Notes: generated from the letters alone by a model not told the origin. A stretch of DNA of 18,138 nucleotides from Candidatus Heimdallarchaeota archaeon AB_125 (GCA_001940755.1 MEHH01000021.1:1-18138), one strand, 5' to 3'. Numbered from the stretch's first letter, positions 1 through 7,606 are shown. Numbers and translations: made by a program.

Positions 1-1205
1 ACAAAATCCTCGAAAGAATAACAGAACCTGAAAGAATTATTATGTTTAGAGTTCCCTGGGTTGATGATAAAGGTGAGATACAAGTTAACCGAGGTATGAG
101 AGTACAATTCAATTCTGCAATTGGTCCATACAAAGGTGGTATTCGTTTTCATCCTAGTGTCAATTTAGGTATCATTAAATTCTTAGGTTTTGAACAAATC
201 TTCAAAAACTCACTCACTGGACTTTCAATGGGTGGTGGTAAAGGAGGATCTGATTTCGATCCAAAAGGTAAAACAGATAATGAAGTAATGCACTTTTGCC
301 AATCTTTTATGACTGAATTATACAGACACATTGATGGAAGAGTAGACGTTCCAGCTGGAGATATTGGTGTAGGTGCCCGTGAAATTGGTTATCTTTACGG
401 ACAATGGAAGAAGATAACTCAAAAATTTGTACCTGTTTTAACCGGTAAATCTAGAGAATATGGTGGCTCCTTAATAAGACCAGAAGCTACTGGTTATGGT
501 TCAGTTTATTTTGCACAAGAAATGCTAAAAACCAGAAATGACGACCTTAAGGATAAGACATGCGTTGTTTCCGGATCTGGAAATGTTGCCCAATACACAA
601 CAGAGAAAGTTTTAGATCTTGGAGGTAAAGTAGTAACTCTTTCTGATTCAAGTGGATATATTCATGATCCAGATGGTATAACCAGAGAGAAACTAGCCTA
701 TGTTCTTGAACTCAAGAATGTACGAAGAGGAAGAATCAAAGAATATGCCGAAGAATTTGGTGTCGAGTATAAACAAGGTGGTCAACCTTGGGAAATTGCT
801 TGTGATGTTGCTTTTCCAAGTGCTACACAAAACGAAATTGACGGTAATGAAGCTAAAATACTGGTAGATAATGGTTGTTTTGTAGTTTCTGAAGGAGCAA
901 ATATGCCTTCTACTATTGAAGCAATTGATGTTTATCTAGAAAATAAAATCTTGTTTGGTCCTGGAAAAGCCGCAAACGCTGGTGGTGTTGCTACTTCAGG
1001 TCTTGAAATGGCACAAAACTTCAGTTTCGATTCTTGGGATAGAGAAAAAGTAGATCAACGCTTACATAGAATTATGGTAAATATTCATAAGATGGCTTAT
1101 GATGCATCCAAAGAATATGGTGAACCTGGTAACTATGTTTTAGGTGCAAACATTGCTGGTTTCAAGAAAGTAGCTAATGCTATGATCTTACATGGACACT
1201 GGTAA
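1..1205 (+). CDS. gdhA: NADP-type glutamate dehydrogenase, 5' end cut by window edge
   Basis: Catalyses reversible reductive amination of 2-oxoglutarate with ammonia to L-glutamate; cytosolic and hexameric in the family. The frame is open from base 3, and the residues before the ATG at 42 (KILERITEPERII) match the conserved family sequence. That ATG is therefore internal: about 400 of roughly 445-450 residues are present and the true start lies upstream of the window. Visible motifs: the substrate-binding GPYKGG, the catalytic-lysine loop MGGGKGG, the catalytic aspartate in VPAGDIGVG, the dinucleotide loop SGSGNVA, and the C-terminal ANAGGVATSGLEMAQN. SDSSG after the second strand of the Rossmann fold resembles E. 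coli GdhA rather than NAD-specific clostridial GDH (SGPDG), so NADP(H) is inferred. Closer to bacterial GdhA than to the usual archaeal GDH. It converges with the next gene, whose stop is 39 bases away. Confidence 0.95.
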   Translation, partial: KILERITEPERIIMFRVPWVDDKGEIQVNRGMRVQFNSAIGPYKGGIRFHPSVNLGIIKFLGFEQIFKNSLTGLSMGGGKGGSDFDPKGKTDNEVMHFCQSFMTELYRHIDGRVDVPAGDIGVGAREIGYLYGQWKKITQKFVPVLTGKSREYGGSLIRPEATGYGSVYFAQEMLKTRNDDLKDKTCVVSGSGNVAQYTTEKVLDLGGKVVTLSDSSGYIHDPDGITREKLAYVLELKNVRRGRIKEYAEEFGVEYKQGGQPWEIACDVAFPSATQNEIDGNEAKILVDNGCFVVSEGANMPSTIEAIDVYLENKILFGPGKAANAGGVATSGLEMAQNFSFDSWDREKVDQRLHRIMVNIHKMAYDASKEYGEPGNYVLGANIAGFKKVANAMILHGHW

Positions 1206-1216
1206 AATATAACAAT

Positions 1217-1252
1217 TCGATGGATTTTCCATCGATGATTTTTCTTATTTTT
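1217..1252. terminator. Hairpin plus T-tract between convergent genes
   Basis: TCGATGG (1217-1223), loop ATTTT, CCATCGA (1229-1235) form a perfect 7-bp stem, followed on the plus strand by the T-rich run to 1252. It lies just after the gdhA stop and overlaps the last codons of the convergent minus-strand gene. The T-tract alone could end archaeal transcription; the hairpin may add to it or protect the 3' end. Confidence 0.5.
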
Positions 1253-4211
1253 CAGGTTTTAATATCATTCCCTCTCGCTGCTGAGCATCTATTCTAACAG
1301 TCAAAGGATTTTTCAATTCAATATGTTTCACATATTCTAAATCAGTTTTTGGCTTTTGGTTATTTATCCAATCCCAATCAATCTTATGTTTTCTAGATTT
1401 GTGTTTAATATGGAAGTACCCTATATTAGCTGTCACTATATTATGAAAGAAGTGAGTACCCTGAGAAAAATCAATTGTAAAATCTTCCATAGAAGTTTCT
1501 ATTATTGTTTTTGCGCCACTAATATTACTCCATTTGGCTGGTATTCCCAAGAATCTATCAGCAGTCCCCCATCTACCGAACCCGATTAACAAGTAGGGAC
1601 GTTTCATTTTTATTAGTTGAGCATTTATAGAATCAATTTCTTCTACTATTTCTAGAGTCTTAGTTTTATCGAACTTCTCTGCCTTAACGCATACTATATC
1701 TTTGATATCTTTTCGTAGCATATTTCCAGAGACATGAGATGAAAAAGCTAGAATTTGATTTACATCCACTACTTCAAAATCTTCAATTAAAAGTGCTTCT
1801 TGTTGTAAGAATGGACGAATTTGCAATATATAGAACTGATCCATTTCTTTCTTTGAATTGCTGAAGTTACCAGCAAATTCAATCTCTATTGAGGATCCTA
1901 AAGCTCTTTCTCCTATTGCTAAAATTCTCGCTAACAATTTTGCTAAAGGTGTTGTTTCGAATTTCAATTGTTGACTGAATGTTATAACAGGGGAACCCTC
2001 ACCATAGAAACCATCCTCCAAAATTCCTGAATCGAAATTATAACGATCAGCTATTTTAGATAAGGTTCCCTCCTTAATAGCATCTCCCAGATGTAATCGC
2101 TTGATATACGGATCTTCATCAAAAATATCAAATTCAGTTTTAGTTAAGTCAACTCCATAATAGTATTTTTGACTTTGATCTAACAATAAATCAGGTGTTG
2201 AGTGATAGTTTAGTTTCGGGTATTTTGGACAGAATCGTACTGAAGATTCACCTTCAACTATTGTTTTACCAAGACCTAAAGCTAGATGTGCGATTCTATC
2301 TTCAGGTTTCATATAGTCTCCAAAGGGGTAATAGTTATATGATGCTGCAGTTCCTGAAAAATCTGGATAATGATGATTGTTTCTTTCTTTACCAACTACT
2401 TTTTGTATAACTACAGCCATTTTTGATTCTTCAACAGTTTGTTGGATAGCTTCCGCATAAGACTTTGCAAGTTTCAAGAACTGTGATGCGTAAACTAGTT
2501 TTATTGCAGTACAAAGCTGTTCAAGTCTTTCCTTCTTGTTTTCATGATTATTAGGAATCATGTAAGTATCAAAAATACCTGCAAATGGCTGATAAGCTGA
2601 ATCTTCTAGAAGACTTGATGAACGAACAGCTAATGGACCATCTATATTCTTCAGAAGAAAATCCAAATCACTTCTCAGGCTTTTAGAGAGCTTTGCATCT
2701 ACAAAACTTCTCTTAATTTTTTTATCTGAGGTATTCGATAAAGCGATCTCATACAGATTGTTATCTTCCATAAATGTATCGTGCTCATCTGTACCAATTA
2801 CAATGGTTTTTGGTATCTCGATATTTATTGTAGGAAATTCATCTTTAATCATGAAAGAGTTGAGGAGGAACATTAAAAATGCAATCCCCCTTCCTTTTCC
2901 TCCTAATGATCCTGGTCGTAACCTCAAATACAGAATTTCTGGATGATAATTATCACGTGAAAAATCATTAATAATGCCTCGTGTTTTTTCTATAACAATA
3001 TCGTTAATTGTTTGTATTAAAAAGGCTCTAAGTTCAATCTGAGTGAATTCGGAAACCTTTCGAGGTTTCAATTTTTCTGCAATTTCGAATTCTCCTCTTG
3101 CACGCAACCAATTGGAGAAGTGATCACTTTTTCCGTGATATACTAAAGACTCCAATGGAACATCAGGTAATTGTTTGAAGAAGGTAATAACATCAGTGGC
3201 ATGTCCAAAAATATTGCCATCTTGATCTTTGAATATGAAATCTCCAAATCCCACATATTCCAAAAGCCATCTCCTAAGATCCCACATCATACCATGAGAA
3301 CGTTTATGGATAAAAAAACAGTCCATCTCTTCAGCTTGCTCTCTATAGAAATCCTTACTTGATTGGAGAACAATTGGTAAGTTAGGTAATTCTTCTTTTA
3401 TTCTTTCTGCAAAAAGAAATCCAGCATTTTTATTTAATTTTCCATCAAGAGGGAATTCAACATCAGAAATAACTCCCATGACATATTCTTTATATCGTTC
3501 ATAATAGGAAACAGCTTCTTCATATGTTTCTGCAAGAAGTATTTTTGGTCTTACTCTCATTTTCAGGAGATCTTGGAAATCATTTGTACCTTCAGTGATT
3601 AAGCGGCGTGTTTGTCTCATAATTTCTCCATAAACCTCTGGAAGCATAAGAGAATAAAATCGAGTTGAATCGTCAACAAAAATAAAGACACGCACATTCC
3701 CAGTCTCAGTATCATAATCAGCATTGAACTTGTCTTCAAGATGCTTGATTATTGCAATAAATATCTTACTATCACCATTCCAAACAAAAACTCGATCTAT
3801 GCCTTTTCGTTTGCTATATTCTGGAAGATACTTAATTTCTACAACACTATTTAATAATAGAATTACAGGAATATTCTGAATTTCTTTTACATTTGCTCCA
3901 AAAGAAAAAGCATCCATATCACCTAATCTTCTCATTGTAATTACTAAATCAAACTCTTTTTCTTCTAGCAAATCCAAAGCTTCGTTTGCAGAAGATACTC
4001 GAGTTATTCTAGGGAGTGTTCGTAGATTTAGGTTCTGAAATTCTTCATAAATTTGATCTGATAATCTCCCATCTTCTTCAAGCATGAAACTATCATAGAT
4101 ACTAGAAACAAGAAGAACGTTTCTCATCCTTCTATTCATGAGTTCATGAAAAATTTTGTATTTTGGTTTATATTCGAGAAAGAATTTAACTGCATCTTGT
4201 TCTGTAGTCAA
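1245..4211 (-). CDS. Tandem receiver domains fused to PEP synthase/PPDK-type ATP-grasp domain
   Basis: 988 residues. Residues 30-145 look like a receiver domain whose phospho-acceptor position is lost (VITMRRLGDMD, about M93 where Asp is expected). Residues 173-320 form a second receiver that keeps the acidic pair D180/D181, acceptor D250 (ISD), S284/S285 and K303. Residues 425-800 carry PPDK/PEP-synthase ATP-grasp signatures: GSLGGKG (K439), LAVRSSSLLED (R530), FAGIFDTY, ALGLGKTIVEGES and YILQIRP. The swivelling phospho-histidine domain (GGxxSHxAI) and the PEP/pyruvate barrel are absent. A different C-terminal region has GFGRWGTADRFLGIP (877-891) and SQGTHFFHN (916-924). It therefore probably transfers phosphate from ATP to an unknown acceptor under receiver control and does not make PEP by the normal route. 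I recall very similar long proteins annotated as PEP synthase in Bacteroidetes. The start is a TTG (4209-4211), supported by a strong ribosome-binding site 7 nt upstream. Confidence 0.85.
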   Translation of the reverse strand: MTTEQDAVKFFLEYKPKYKIFHELMNRRMRNVLLVSSIYDSFMLEEDGRLSDQIYEEFQNLNLRTLPRITRVSSANEALDLLEEKEFDLVITMRRLGDMDAFSFGANVKEIQNIPVILLLNSVVEIKYLPEYSKRKGIDRVFVWNGDSKIFIAIIKHLEDKFNADYDTETGNVRVFIFVDDSTRFYSLMLPEVYGEIMRQTRRLITEGTNDFQDLLKMRVRPKILLAETYEEAVSYYERYKEYVMGVISDVEFPLDGKLNKNAGFLFAERIKEELPNLPIVLQSSKDFYREQAEEMDCFFIHKRSHGMMWDLRRWLLEYVGFGDFIFKDQDGNIFGHATDVITFFKQLPDVPLESLVYHGKSDHFSNWLRARGEFEIAEKLKPRKVSEFTQIELRAFLIQTINDIVIEKTRGIINDFSRDNYHPEILYLRLRPGSLGGKGRGIAFLMFLLNSFMIKDEFPTINIEIPKTIVIGTDEHDTFMEDNNLYEIALSNTSDKKIKRSFVDAKLSKSLRSDLDFLLKNIDGPLAVRSSSLLEDSAYQPFAGIFDTYMIPNNHENKKERLEQLCTAIKLVYASQFLKLAKSYAEAIQQTVEESKMAVVIQKVVGKERNNHHYPDFSGTAASYNYYPFGDYMKPEDRIAHLALGLGKTIVEGESSVRFCPKYPKLNYHSTPDLLLDQSQKYYYGVDLTKTEFDIFDEDPYIKRLHLGDAIKEGTLSKIADRYNFDSGILEDGFYGEGSPVITFSQQLKFETTPLAKLLARILAIGERALGSSIEIEFAGNFSNSKKEMDQFYILQIRPFLQQEALLIEDFEVVDVNQILAFSSHVSGNMLRKDIKDIVCVKAEKFDKTKTLEIVEEIDSINAQLIKMKRPYLLIGFGRWGTADRFLGIPAKWSNISGAKTIIETSMEDFTIDFSQGTHFFHNIVTANIGYFHIKHKSRKHKIDWDWINNQKPKTDLEYVKHIELKNPLTVRIDAQQREGMILKPEK

Positions 4212-4213
4212 GT

Positions 4214-4224
4214 AATCACTTCCT
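4214..4224 (-). promoter_or_regulatory. Ribosome-binding site setting a TTG start
   Basis: Read on the minus strand this is AGGAAGTGATT, close to the ideal AGGAGGTGATC. The GGAAG core lies 7 nt before the TTG at 4211, which favours that start over the first in-frame internal ATG (about codon 25). Confidence 0.65.
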
Positions 4225-4263
4225 GAGATTTGAATGATATATAGCTAGATTATCGTTATATAA

Positions 4264-4271
4264 CATTTAAA
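4264..4271 (-). promoter_or_regulatory. Candidate TATA box for the receiver/ATP-grasp gene
   Basis: TTTAAATG on the minus strand, about 55 nt before the TTG start. A transcript starting about 26 nt downstream would have a leader of about 30 nt, enough to hold the ribosome-binding site. The region is AT-rich, and a second candidate (TTATATAAC) lies about 8 nt closer to the gene. Confidence 0.4.
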
Positions 4272-4461
4272 TTTGTTGAAGTTTAATCATAATAAGAAAA
4301 ACCTTCACGGTTTTTTGCTTTACTATAATTTTCTTTAATTCTTCCAAAATAAGACATATTCCCGAGAAGGTTAATCTAGTTTATATATTTTATCTGTAAA
4401 AAAAATCAATAGAAATGATGCTATAAAATTTTTTCCTATAACTTTTATATGGAGAAAATCC

Positions 4462-4477
4462 ACTAAATGAATTTAGT
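4462..4477. repeat. 16-bp palindrome upstream of the multi-HTH gene
   Basis: ACTAAAT-GA-ATTTAGT: perfect 7-bp arms around a 2-base centre, about 150 bp before the HTH gene. An operator-like site is possible, but short AT-rich palindromes also arise by chance. Confidence 0.5.
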
Positions 4478-4523
4478 AGCTACACACCTTAAAATCTATG
4501 TTTTCAAGATCTTAACAGTTTCA

Positions 4524-4538
4524 TTCTAATCATTAGAA
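4524..4538. repeat. 15-bp palindrome upstream of the multi-HTH gene
   Basis: TTCTAAT-C-ATTAGAA: perfect 7-bp arms around one base. It shares CTAA/TTAG half-sites with the palindrome at 4462-4477, though the half-site spacing differs (3 versus 6 bases). Confidence 0.5.
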
Positions 4539-4601
4539 AAAAGCAATAATCTTTTTATTACTATAATGATTCCTTTATTCACAGTAGTATAGAATAGCTT
4601 A

Positions 4602-4611
4602 TTACTAGTAA
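4602..4611. repeat. 10-bp palindrome next to the HTH start codon
   Basis: TTACTAGTAA is a perfect palindrome ending 16 nt before the GTG start at 4628. Its place between the likely promoter and the start is where a repressor would act; function is inferred only. Confidence 0.35.
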
Positions 4612-4627
4612 GTAGAAAAACCAAAGT

Positions 4628-5293
4628 GTGATGAAGATGGTTCCTGATAATAGAGGAGATGATACAGTACTAGAAGAAGAGTTTCAAGATGTATTAAGTA
4701 CTGTACCATTAACAGAAAGAGACGCATTAATCATCGCAATGTATGAAGATGGTCTTTCTACTTATGAAATTTCTGAAGAACTTGAGTTGAATAGACATAC
4801 TATATCAAAAGTTCTTAAAGAAAATAGAATTGAAACTCGTACAATTGCAGATTATCACAAATTGAAGCACAGCGACATTGAGGAGCTTTTCAATAAGGGA
4901 AAAACAAAGCATGAAATTGCTAAAGAGCTTGGTTTGACCTACTATACTGTGAGAAAGGTTCTAGAAGATAGAGGTTTGATTCTTAATAAAAAAGACAGAG
5001 AAACTGTTGCAATATCTAGATATATTCAGATGAAAAATAAGGGATATGATAACGAGTATATAGCGATATTCTTAGATATTTCAGAAAAACAATTAAATAA
5101 ACTGATTAGAAATTCTGGTGTTAATGTTTCATCAGTGAGAAACAGAACGAAAAATATTGAAGTTCTACCTGAAATAATCCTCCAAAAACTCAGAGGTCTG
5201 ACTAATAGACAAATCGCTTTAAAATATAGAATTGACTTAGTTTTAGTAAGAGAAATTCTTTATGAATTTGGATTAAGTCAGAAACAATTCTAA
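4628..5293 (+). CDS. Protein of four tandem helix-turn-helix units, putative DNA-binding regulator
   Basis: 221 residues with almost no sequence outside four HTH-like repeats spaced about 49 residues apart. The aligned turn glycines are G42, G91, G139 and G190. The units span about 29-66, 81-116, 127-164 and 179-216, and each reads roughly G-[LKY]-x4-I-x-(helix)-x-[VL]-x3-L-x4-[GR]-[ILV], as in resolvase/homeodomain-like HTHs. Units 1 and 2 are the most canonical (STYEISEELELNRHTISKVL and TKHEIAKELGLTYYTVRKVL); units 3 and 4 are more diverged. No ligand-binding, dimerisation, catalytic or membrane segment is visible. Such beads-on-a-string proteins should read a long DNA site. The start could be GTG 4628, ATG 4631 or ATG 4637; no Shine-Dalgarno helps choose. 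It stands alone: the next gene is 105 bp away with its own TATA box. The target is unknown. Confidence 0.8.
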   Translation: MMKMVPDNRGDDTVLEEEFQDVLSTVPLTERDALIIAMYEDGLSTYEISEELELNRHTISKVLKENRIETRTIADYHKLKHSDIEELFNKGKTKHEIAKELGLTYYTVRKVLEDRGLILNKKDRETVAISRYIQMKNKGYDNEYIAIFLDISEKQLNKLIRNSGVNVSSVRNRTKNIEVLPEIILQKLRGLTNRQIALKYRIDLVLVREILYEFGLSQKQF

Positions 5294-5342
5294 TATTTTG
5301 GAAATACATTTTTACTTTTGGATAGAGTTCTTCTGGTTAAAT

Positions 5343-5350
5343 TTTATATA
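5343..5350 (+). promoter_or_regulatory. TATA box of the Fe-S/dehydrogenase operon
   Basis: TTTATATA within the run TTTTATATATAG. A start about 26 nt downstream (near 5373) leaves a leader of about 26 nt before the ATG at 5399. It is the clearest archaeal-type promoter element in this spacer. Confidence 0.55.
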
Positions 5351-5398
5351 TAGCGCATTTCCATCTCGAAAAAGAGTATCTTCATTTTGTGATGGCTA

Positions 5399-6292
5399 AT
5401 GTGTGATCATTGCTTAAAACATGGAACAGCTGGAAAGTGGTATCTTAATGCTAGAAACTATACTACTGAAGTCTTAGATGACATAAACATAGATGAAGAT
5501 TTTCTCAAAGAGTTTTTACTTGAACAATACAAAACCTTTGAATCGATGCAAGTAAGAAAACTAGCAGGATTCAGTGCTGTAGGTTTAGGTTACAAGATTA
5601 AAATTCCGATTATAGGAAGAATTACTAAATATTTTGCTGAGAAGATGTTGCATTCCGAGAAATCGAAATTTAATCCTTTTCAAGCAGAAGGACATATAGG
5701 TCAAGTTGTTCCTCTTGATGATGCAATCGCCATTTTAGAGAACTGTGTTGACGAGAACACTATCATCATGAAATATTGCATGTGCAGATTCCAAACACGA
5801 GCTGAAAAAGAAGCTTGCTGCATTAACTTTGGAATAATGAGCGACATTATAGATAAATTACCTCGATTTATTCCTGAACCTGAAGATAGTAAGTATAGAT
5901 TAACCAAGGAAGAAGCAATTGAGAAGTTTACAGAATTTAATCAGAAAGGATATATTGGTACTATTTGGTATGGAGCTTATCCTTACATCAACAACCTTTG
6001 TGCATGTAAAACACCAGAATGTGCAGGTTTCGGACCTCGATTAAATTTTGGGATAAAATCAATCTTCATGGCAGAATATTTGGTTGAAAACAATCCTGAT
6101 AATTGCCAAGGATGTAAACGATGCATTACAATGTGTCAATTTGGAGCTATAAATTTTAATGAAGATACTAAACGTTCAGAAATCGATCATTCGAAGTGTT
6201 ACGGTTGTGGTGTATGTGTTTATGCATGTAGATTTGATGCTTTGAGTATTATAGATAGACAGGTTATTCCAACTTTAGCTGGAAAATACTAG
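5399..6292 (+). CDS. Cysteine-rich iron-sulfur protein with C-terminal 2[4Fe-4S] ferredoxin domain
   Basis: 297 residues with 18 cysteines. The N-terminus has CDHC (C2, C5). The middle has CMCRF (C127, C129), a CC pair (C140, C141) and CACKTPEC (C201, C203, C208). The C-terminus has two perfect C-x2-C-x2-C-x3-C motifs (236/239/242/246 and 267/270/273/277), typical of 2[4Fe-4S] electron carriers but without the proline that usually follows the last cysteine. The clustered central cysteines could bind a further metal centre. A mildly hydrophobic stretch at 57-80 is too charged to be a clear membrane helix. An in-frame TGA at 5390-5392 excludes a longer start. First gene of a tight operon with a ferredoxin 12 nt downstream and a dehydrogenase after it, so it probably passes electrons between a carrier and an oxidoreductase. 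Domain architecture is clear; the exact reaction is unknown. Confidence 0.85.
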   Translation: MCDHCLKHGTAGKWYLNARNYTTEVLDDINIDEDFLKEFLLEQYKTFESMQVRKLAGFSAVGLGYKIKIPIIGRITKYFAEKMLHSEKSKFNPFQAEGHIGQVVPLDDAIAILENCVDENTIIMKYCMCRFQTRAEKEACCINFGIMSDIIDKLPRFIPEPEDSKYRLTKEEAIEKFTEFNQKGYIGTIWYGAYPYINNLCACKTPECAGFGPRLNFGIKSIFMAEYLVENNPDNCQGCKRCITMCQFGAINFNEDTKRSEIDHSKCYGCGVCVYACRFDALSIIDRQVIPTLAGKY

Positions 6293-6297
6293 GGAGG
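6292..6297 (+). promoter_or_regulatory. Ribosome-binding site setting a TTG start
   Basis: GGGAGG begins on the last base of the preceding stop codon and ends 7 nt before the TTG at 6305. It supports the TTG start and translation linked to the upstream gene. Confidence 0.75.
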
Positions 6298-6304
6298 AAT
6301 TAGT

Positions 6305-6562
6305 TTGGGTAAAACTAAAATCAAAATAGATTATTCCGTCTGCGGAGATGGCAATAAAATTGATCCAAGAGAATGTGCTATCTGCATGAAAGTATGTGAA
6401 CCTGCTCTTTTCTTATTACATCAATCTCTTGAGAAATTTGAAAATGATAACCATTATGATCCTCAGATTTGGAGAATAACTCCTGTTTATCTTTCTCTCT
6501 GTACTCATTGTATGAATTGTGTCGAAGGGTGCCCAGAAAAAGCAATTACAGTCTCATGGTAG
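6305..6562 (+). CDS. Small ferredoxin-like protein with two [4Fe-4S] motifs
   Basis: 85 residues. The first cluster motif is C13-x10-C24-x2-C27-x3-C31-E-P, an expanded version of the usual motif. The second is the classical C66-x2-C69-x2-C72-x3-C76-P. Together they predict a soluble two-cluster electron carrier. The start is TTG, fixed by GGGAGG 7 nt upstream. It is 12 nt after the cysteine-rich Fe-S gene and 13 nt before the dehydrogenase, so the three are almost certainly cotranscribed and probably act in one electron-transfer chain. The spacing of the first motif resembles some ferredoxin-like subunits of larger oxidoreductases, so it may be a dedicated subunit rather than a general ferredoxin. 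Confidence 0.85.
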   Translation: MGKTKIKIDYSVCGDGNKIDPRECAICMKVCEPALFLLHQSLEKFENDNHYDPQIWRITPVYLSLCTHCMNCVEGCPEKAITVSW

Positions 6563-6575
6563 GAATGTGTAGATA

Positions 6576-7583
6576 ATGTCAGAAAATGAAATTGATTTAG
6601 GAAAGTGTTTAGTAATTGGTGGAGCTGGAATGCTGGGTTTAGAAATTGTATTACAGTTACACCTAAAGGAAAATTTTGTGAGGGTACTCGATTTAGAACC
6701 AGTCAGTGTTAATGGTGTCGAATCAATTGTTGGGGACATCAGAAACCATGAAGATGTTGAAAAAGCTTGTGAAGGCATTGATACTGTTTTTCAAACTGCA
6801 GCAACAATCTGGGATCCTAATACACCTAAACACATGTATGATGATGTAAATGTAATTGGAAATAGGAATGTGATTAATGCTTGTATCAAGTTCAATGTTT
6901 CTAGACTTATCTATACAAGTACCTTAGATGTTGTTGTTGATGGGAAGAAACCTATTATCTATGGAGATGAATCCCTACCGTATCCTGCTAAAATGCCCAA
7001 GGATCATTATTCAAGAACTAAAATCATTGCAGAAAAGGAAACAATTGAAGTAAATGGAAAAAATGGGTTACTAACTTGCTCTCTACGACCAGTTGGCATG
7101 TATGGACCAAGGGATAAATATCATATAGCTAATATAATTAAAATTGCACAGAGCAAGAGCAATATAAAGTTAGGAAATGGTACTGCTTGTTTCAGTCATG
7201 TATATTCAGAGAATGCAGCTTATGCGCATATTCTGGCTGCCAAAAATTTGTATCCTGGATCTAAAGTTGCAGGAGAGTGTTATTTCATTGCAGACCATCA
7301 ACCAGCAAATAATCTTTTTACTTTTATGGAACCATACCTTGAGGCTTTAAACCTGCCAGTACCAAAAAAATCAATACCCTACAAACTTGCATATGTGTTA
7401 GCCATTTTTGCAGAGATTTTTGCTCCAAAATCTAATTTCAATAGATTTGCAGTCATTCAAACCTGTGTTGATCACACTTTTGTAAGTGACAAAGCTGAAA
7501 ATGATTTTGGTTATACACCTATAGTTTCCAAAGAGGAAGCTTTTGAAAGAACTGTCCAATGGTTCAAAGAAAATCCTGTTTAA
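6576..7583 (+). CDS. NAD-dependent epimerase/dehydratase, 3-beta-hydroxysteroid dehydrogenase-like
   Basis: 335-residue extended short-chain dehydrogenase. The Rossmann loop is GGAGMLG (15-21). D39 ends the second strand (RVLDLEP), which favours NAD(H). The catalytic YSRTK gives Y145 and K149 (YxxxK), with the serine/threonine site in YTSTLDVV (113-120). VFQTAATIWDPN and VIGNRNVINAC resemble the 3-beta-HSD branch, whose members act on sterols, 3-keto acids or sugar derivatives. No membrane anchor is evident. Third gene of the Fe-S operon (13 nt gap, weak AGGA ribosome-binding site). The pairing with two Fe-S proteins suggests a hydroxy/keto conversion linked to low-potential electron carriers; the substrate cannot be read from sequence. 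Confidence 0.85.
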   Translation: MSENEIDLGKCLVIGGAGMLGLEIVLQLHLKENFVRVLDLEPVSVNGVESIVGDIRNHEDVEKACEGIDTVFQTAATIWDPNTPKHMYDDVNVIGNRNVINACIKFNVSRLIYTSTLDVVVDGKKPIIYGDESLPYPAKMPKDHYSRTKIIAEKETIEVNGKNGLLTCSLRPVGMYGPRDKYHIANIIKIAQSKSNIKLGNGTACFSHVYSENAAYAHILAAKNLYPGSKVAGECYFIADHQPANNLFTFMEPYLEALNLPVPKKSIPYKLAYVLAIFAEIFAPKSNFNRFAVIQTCVDHTFVSDKAENDFGYTPIVSKEEAFERTVQWFKENPV

Positions 7584-7606
7584 GGAGTAGATAGCATTTT
7601 ATTAGC

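Larger units (their letters stand above)
4212..4627. other. 416-bp divergent intergenic region
   Basis: Separates the minus-strand receiver/ATP-grasp gene from the plus-strand multi-HTH gene. I see no coding frame, tRNA or long repeat. It holds the minus-strand promoter and ribosome-binding site at its left end, and three perfect short palindromes in the half nearest the HTH gene (4462-4477, 4524-4538, 4602-4611; listed separately). Possible plus-strand TATA elements are the AT-rich stretches near 4443-4450 and 4553-4562, but none is clear. The multi-HTH gene has no recognisable Shine-Dalgarno sequence. Confidence 0.6.

Noticed and set aside
42..44. ATG as the start of glutamate dehydrogenase
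   Set aside because: The frame stays open to the left edge and the upstream residues match the conserved family sequence, so this methionine is internal.
1245..4211. True phosphoenolpyruvate synthase or pyruvate phosphate dikinase
   Set aside because: Only the ATP-grasp part is recognisable; the phospho-histidine swivel and the PEP/pyruvate barrel are missing.
5392..5406. ATG GCT AAT GTG TGA mini-frame overlapping the start of the Fe-S gene
   Set aside because: Four codons only. It could be a leader or attenuator peptide, but nothing supports translation of it over the ATG at 5399.
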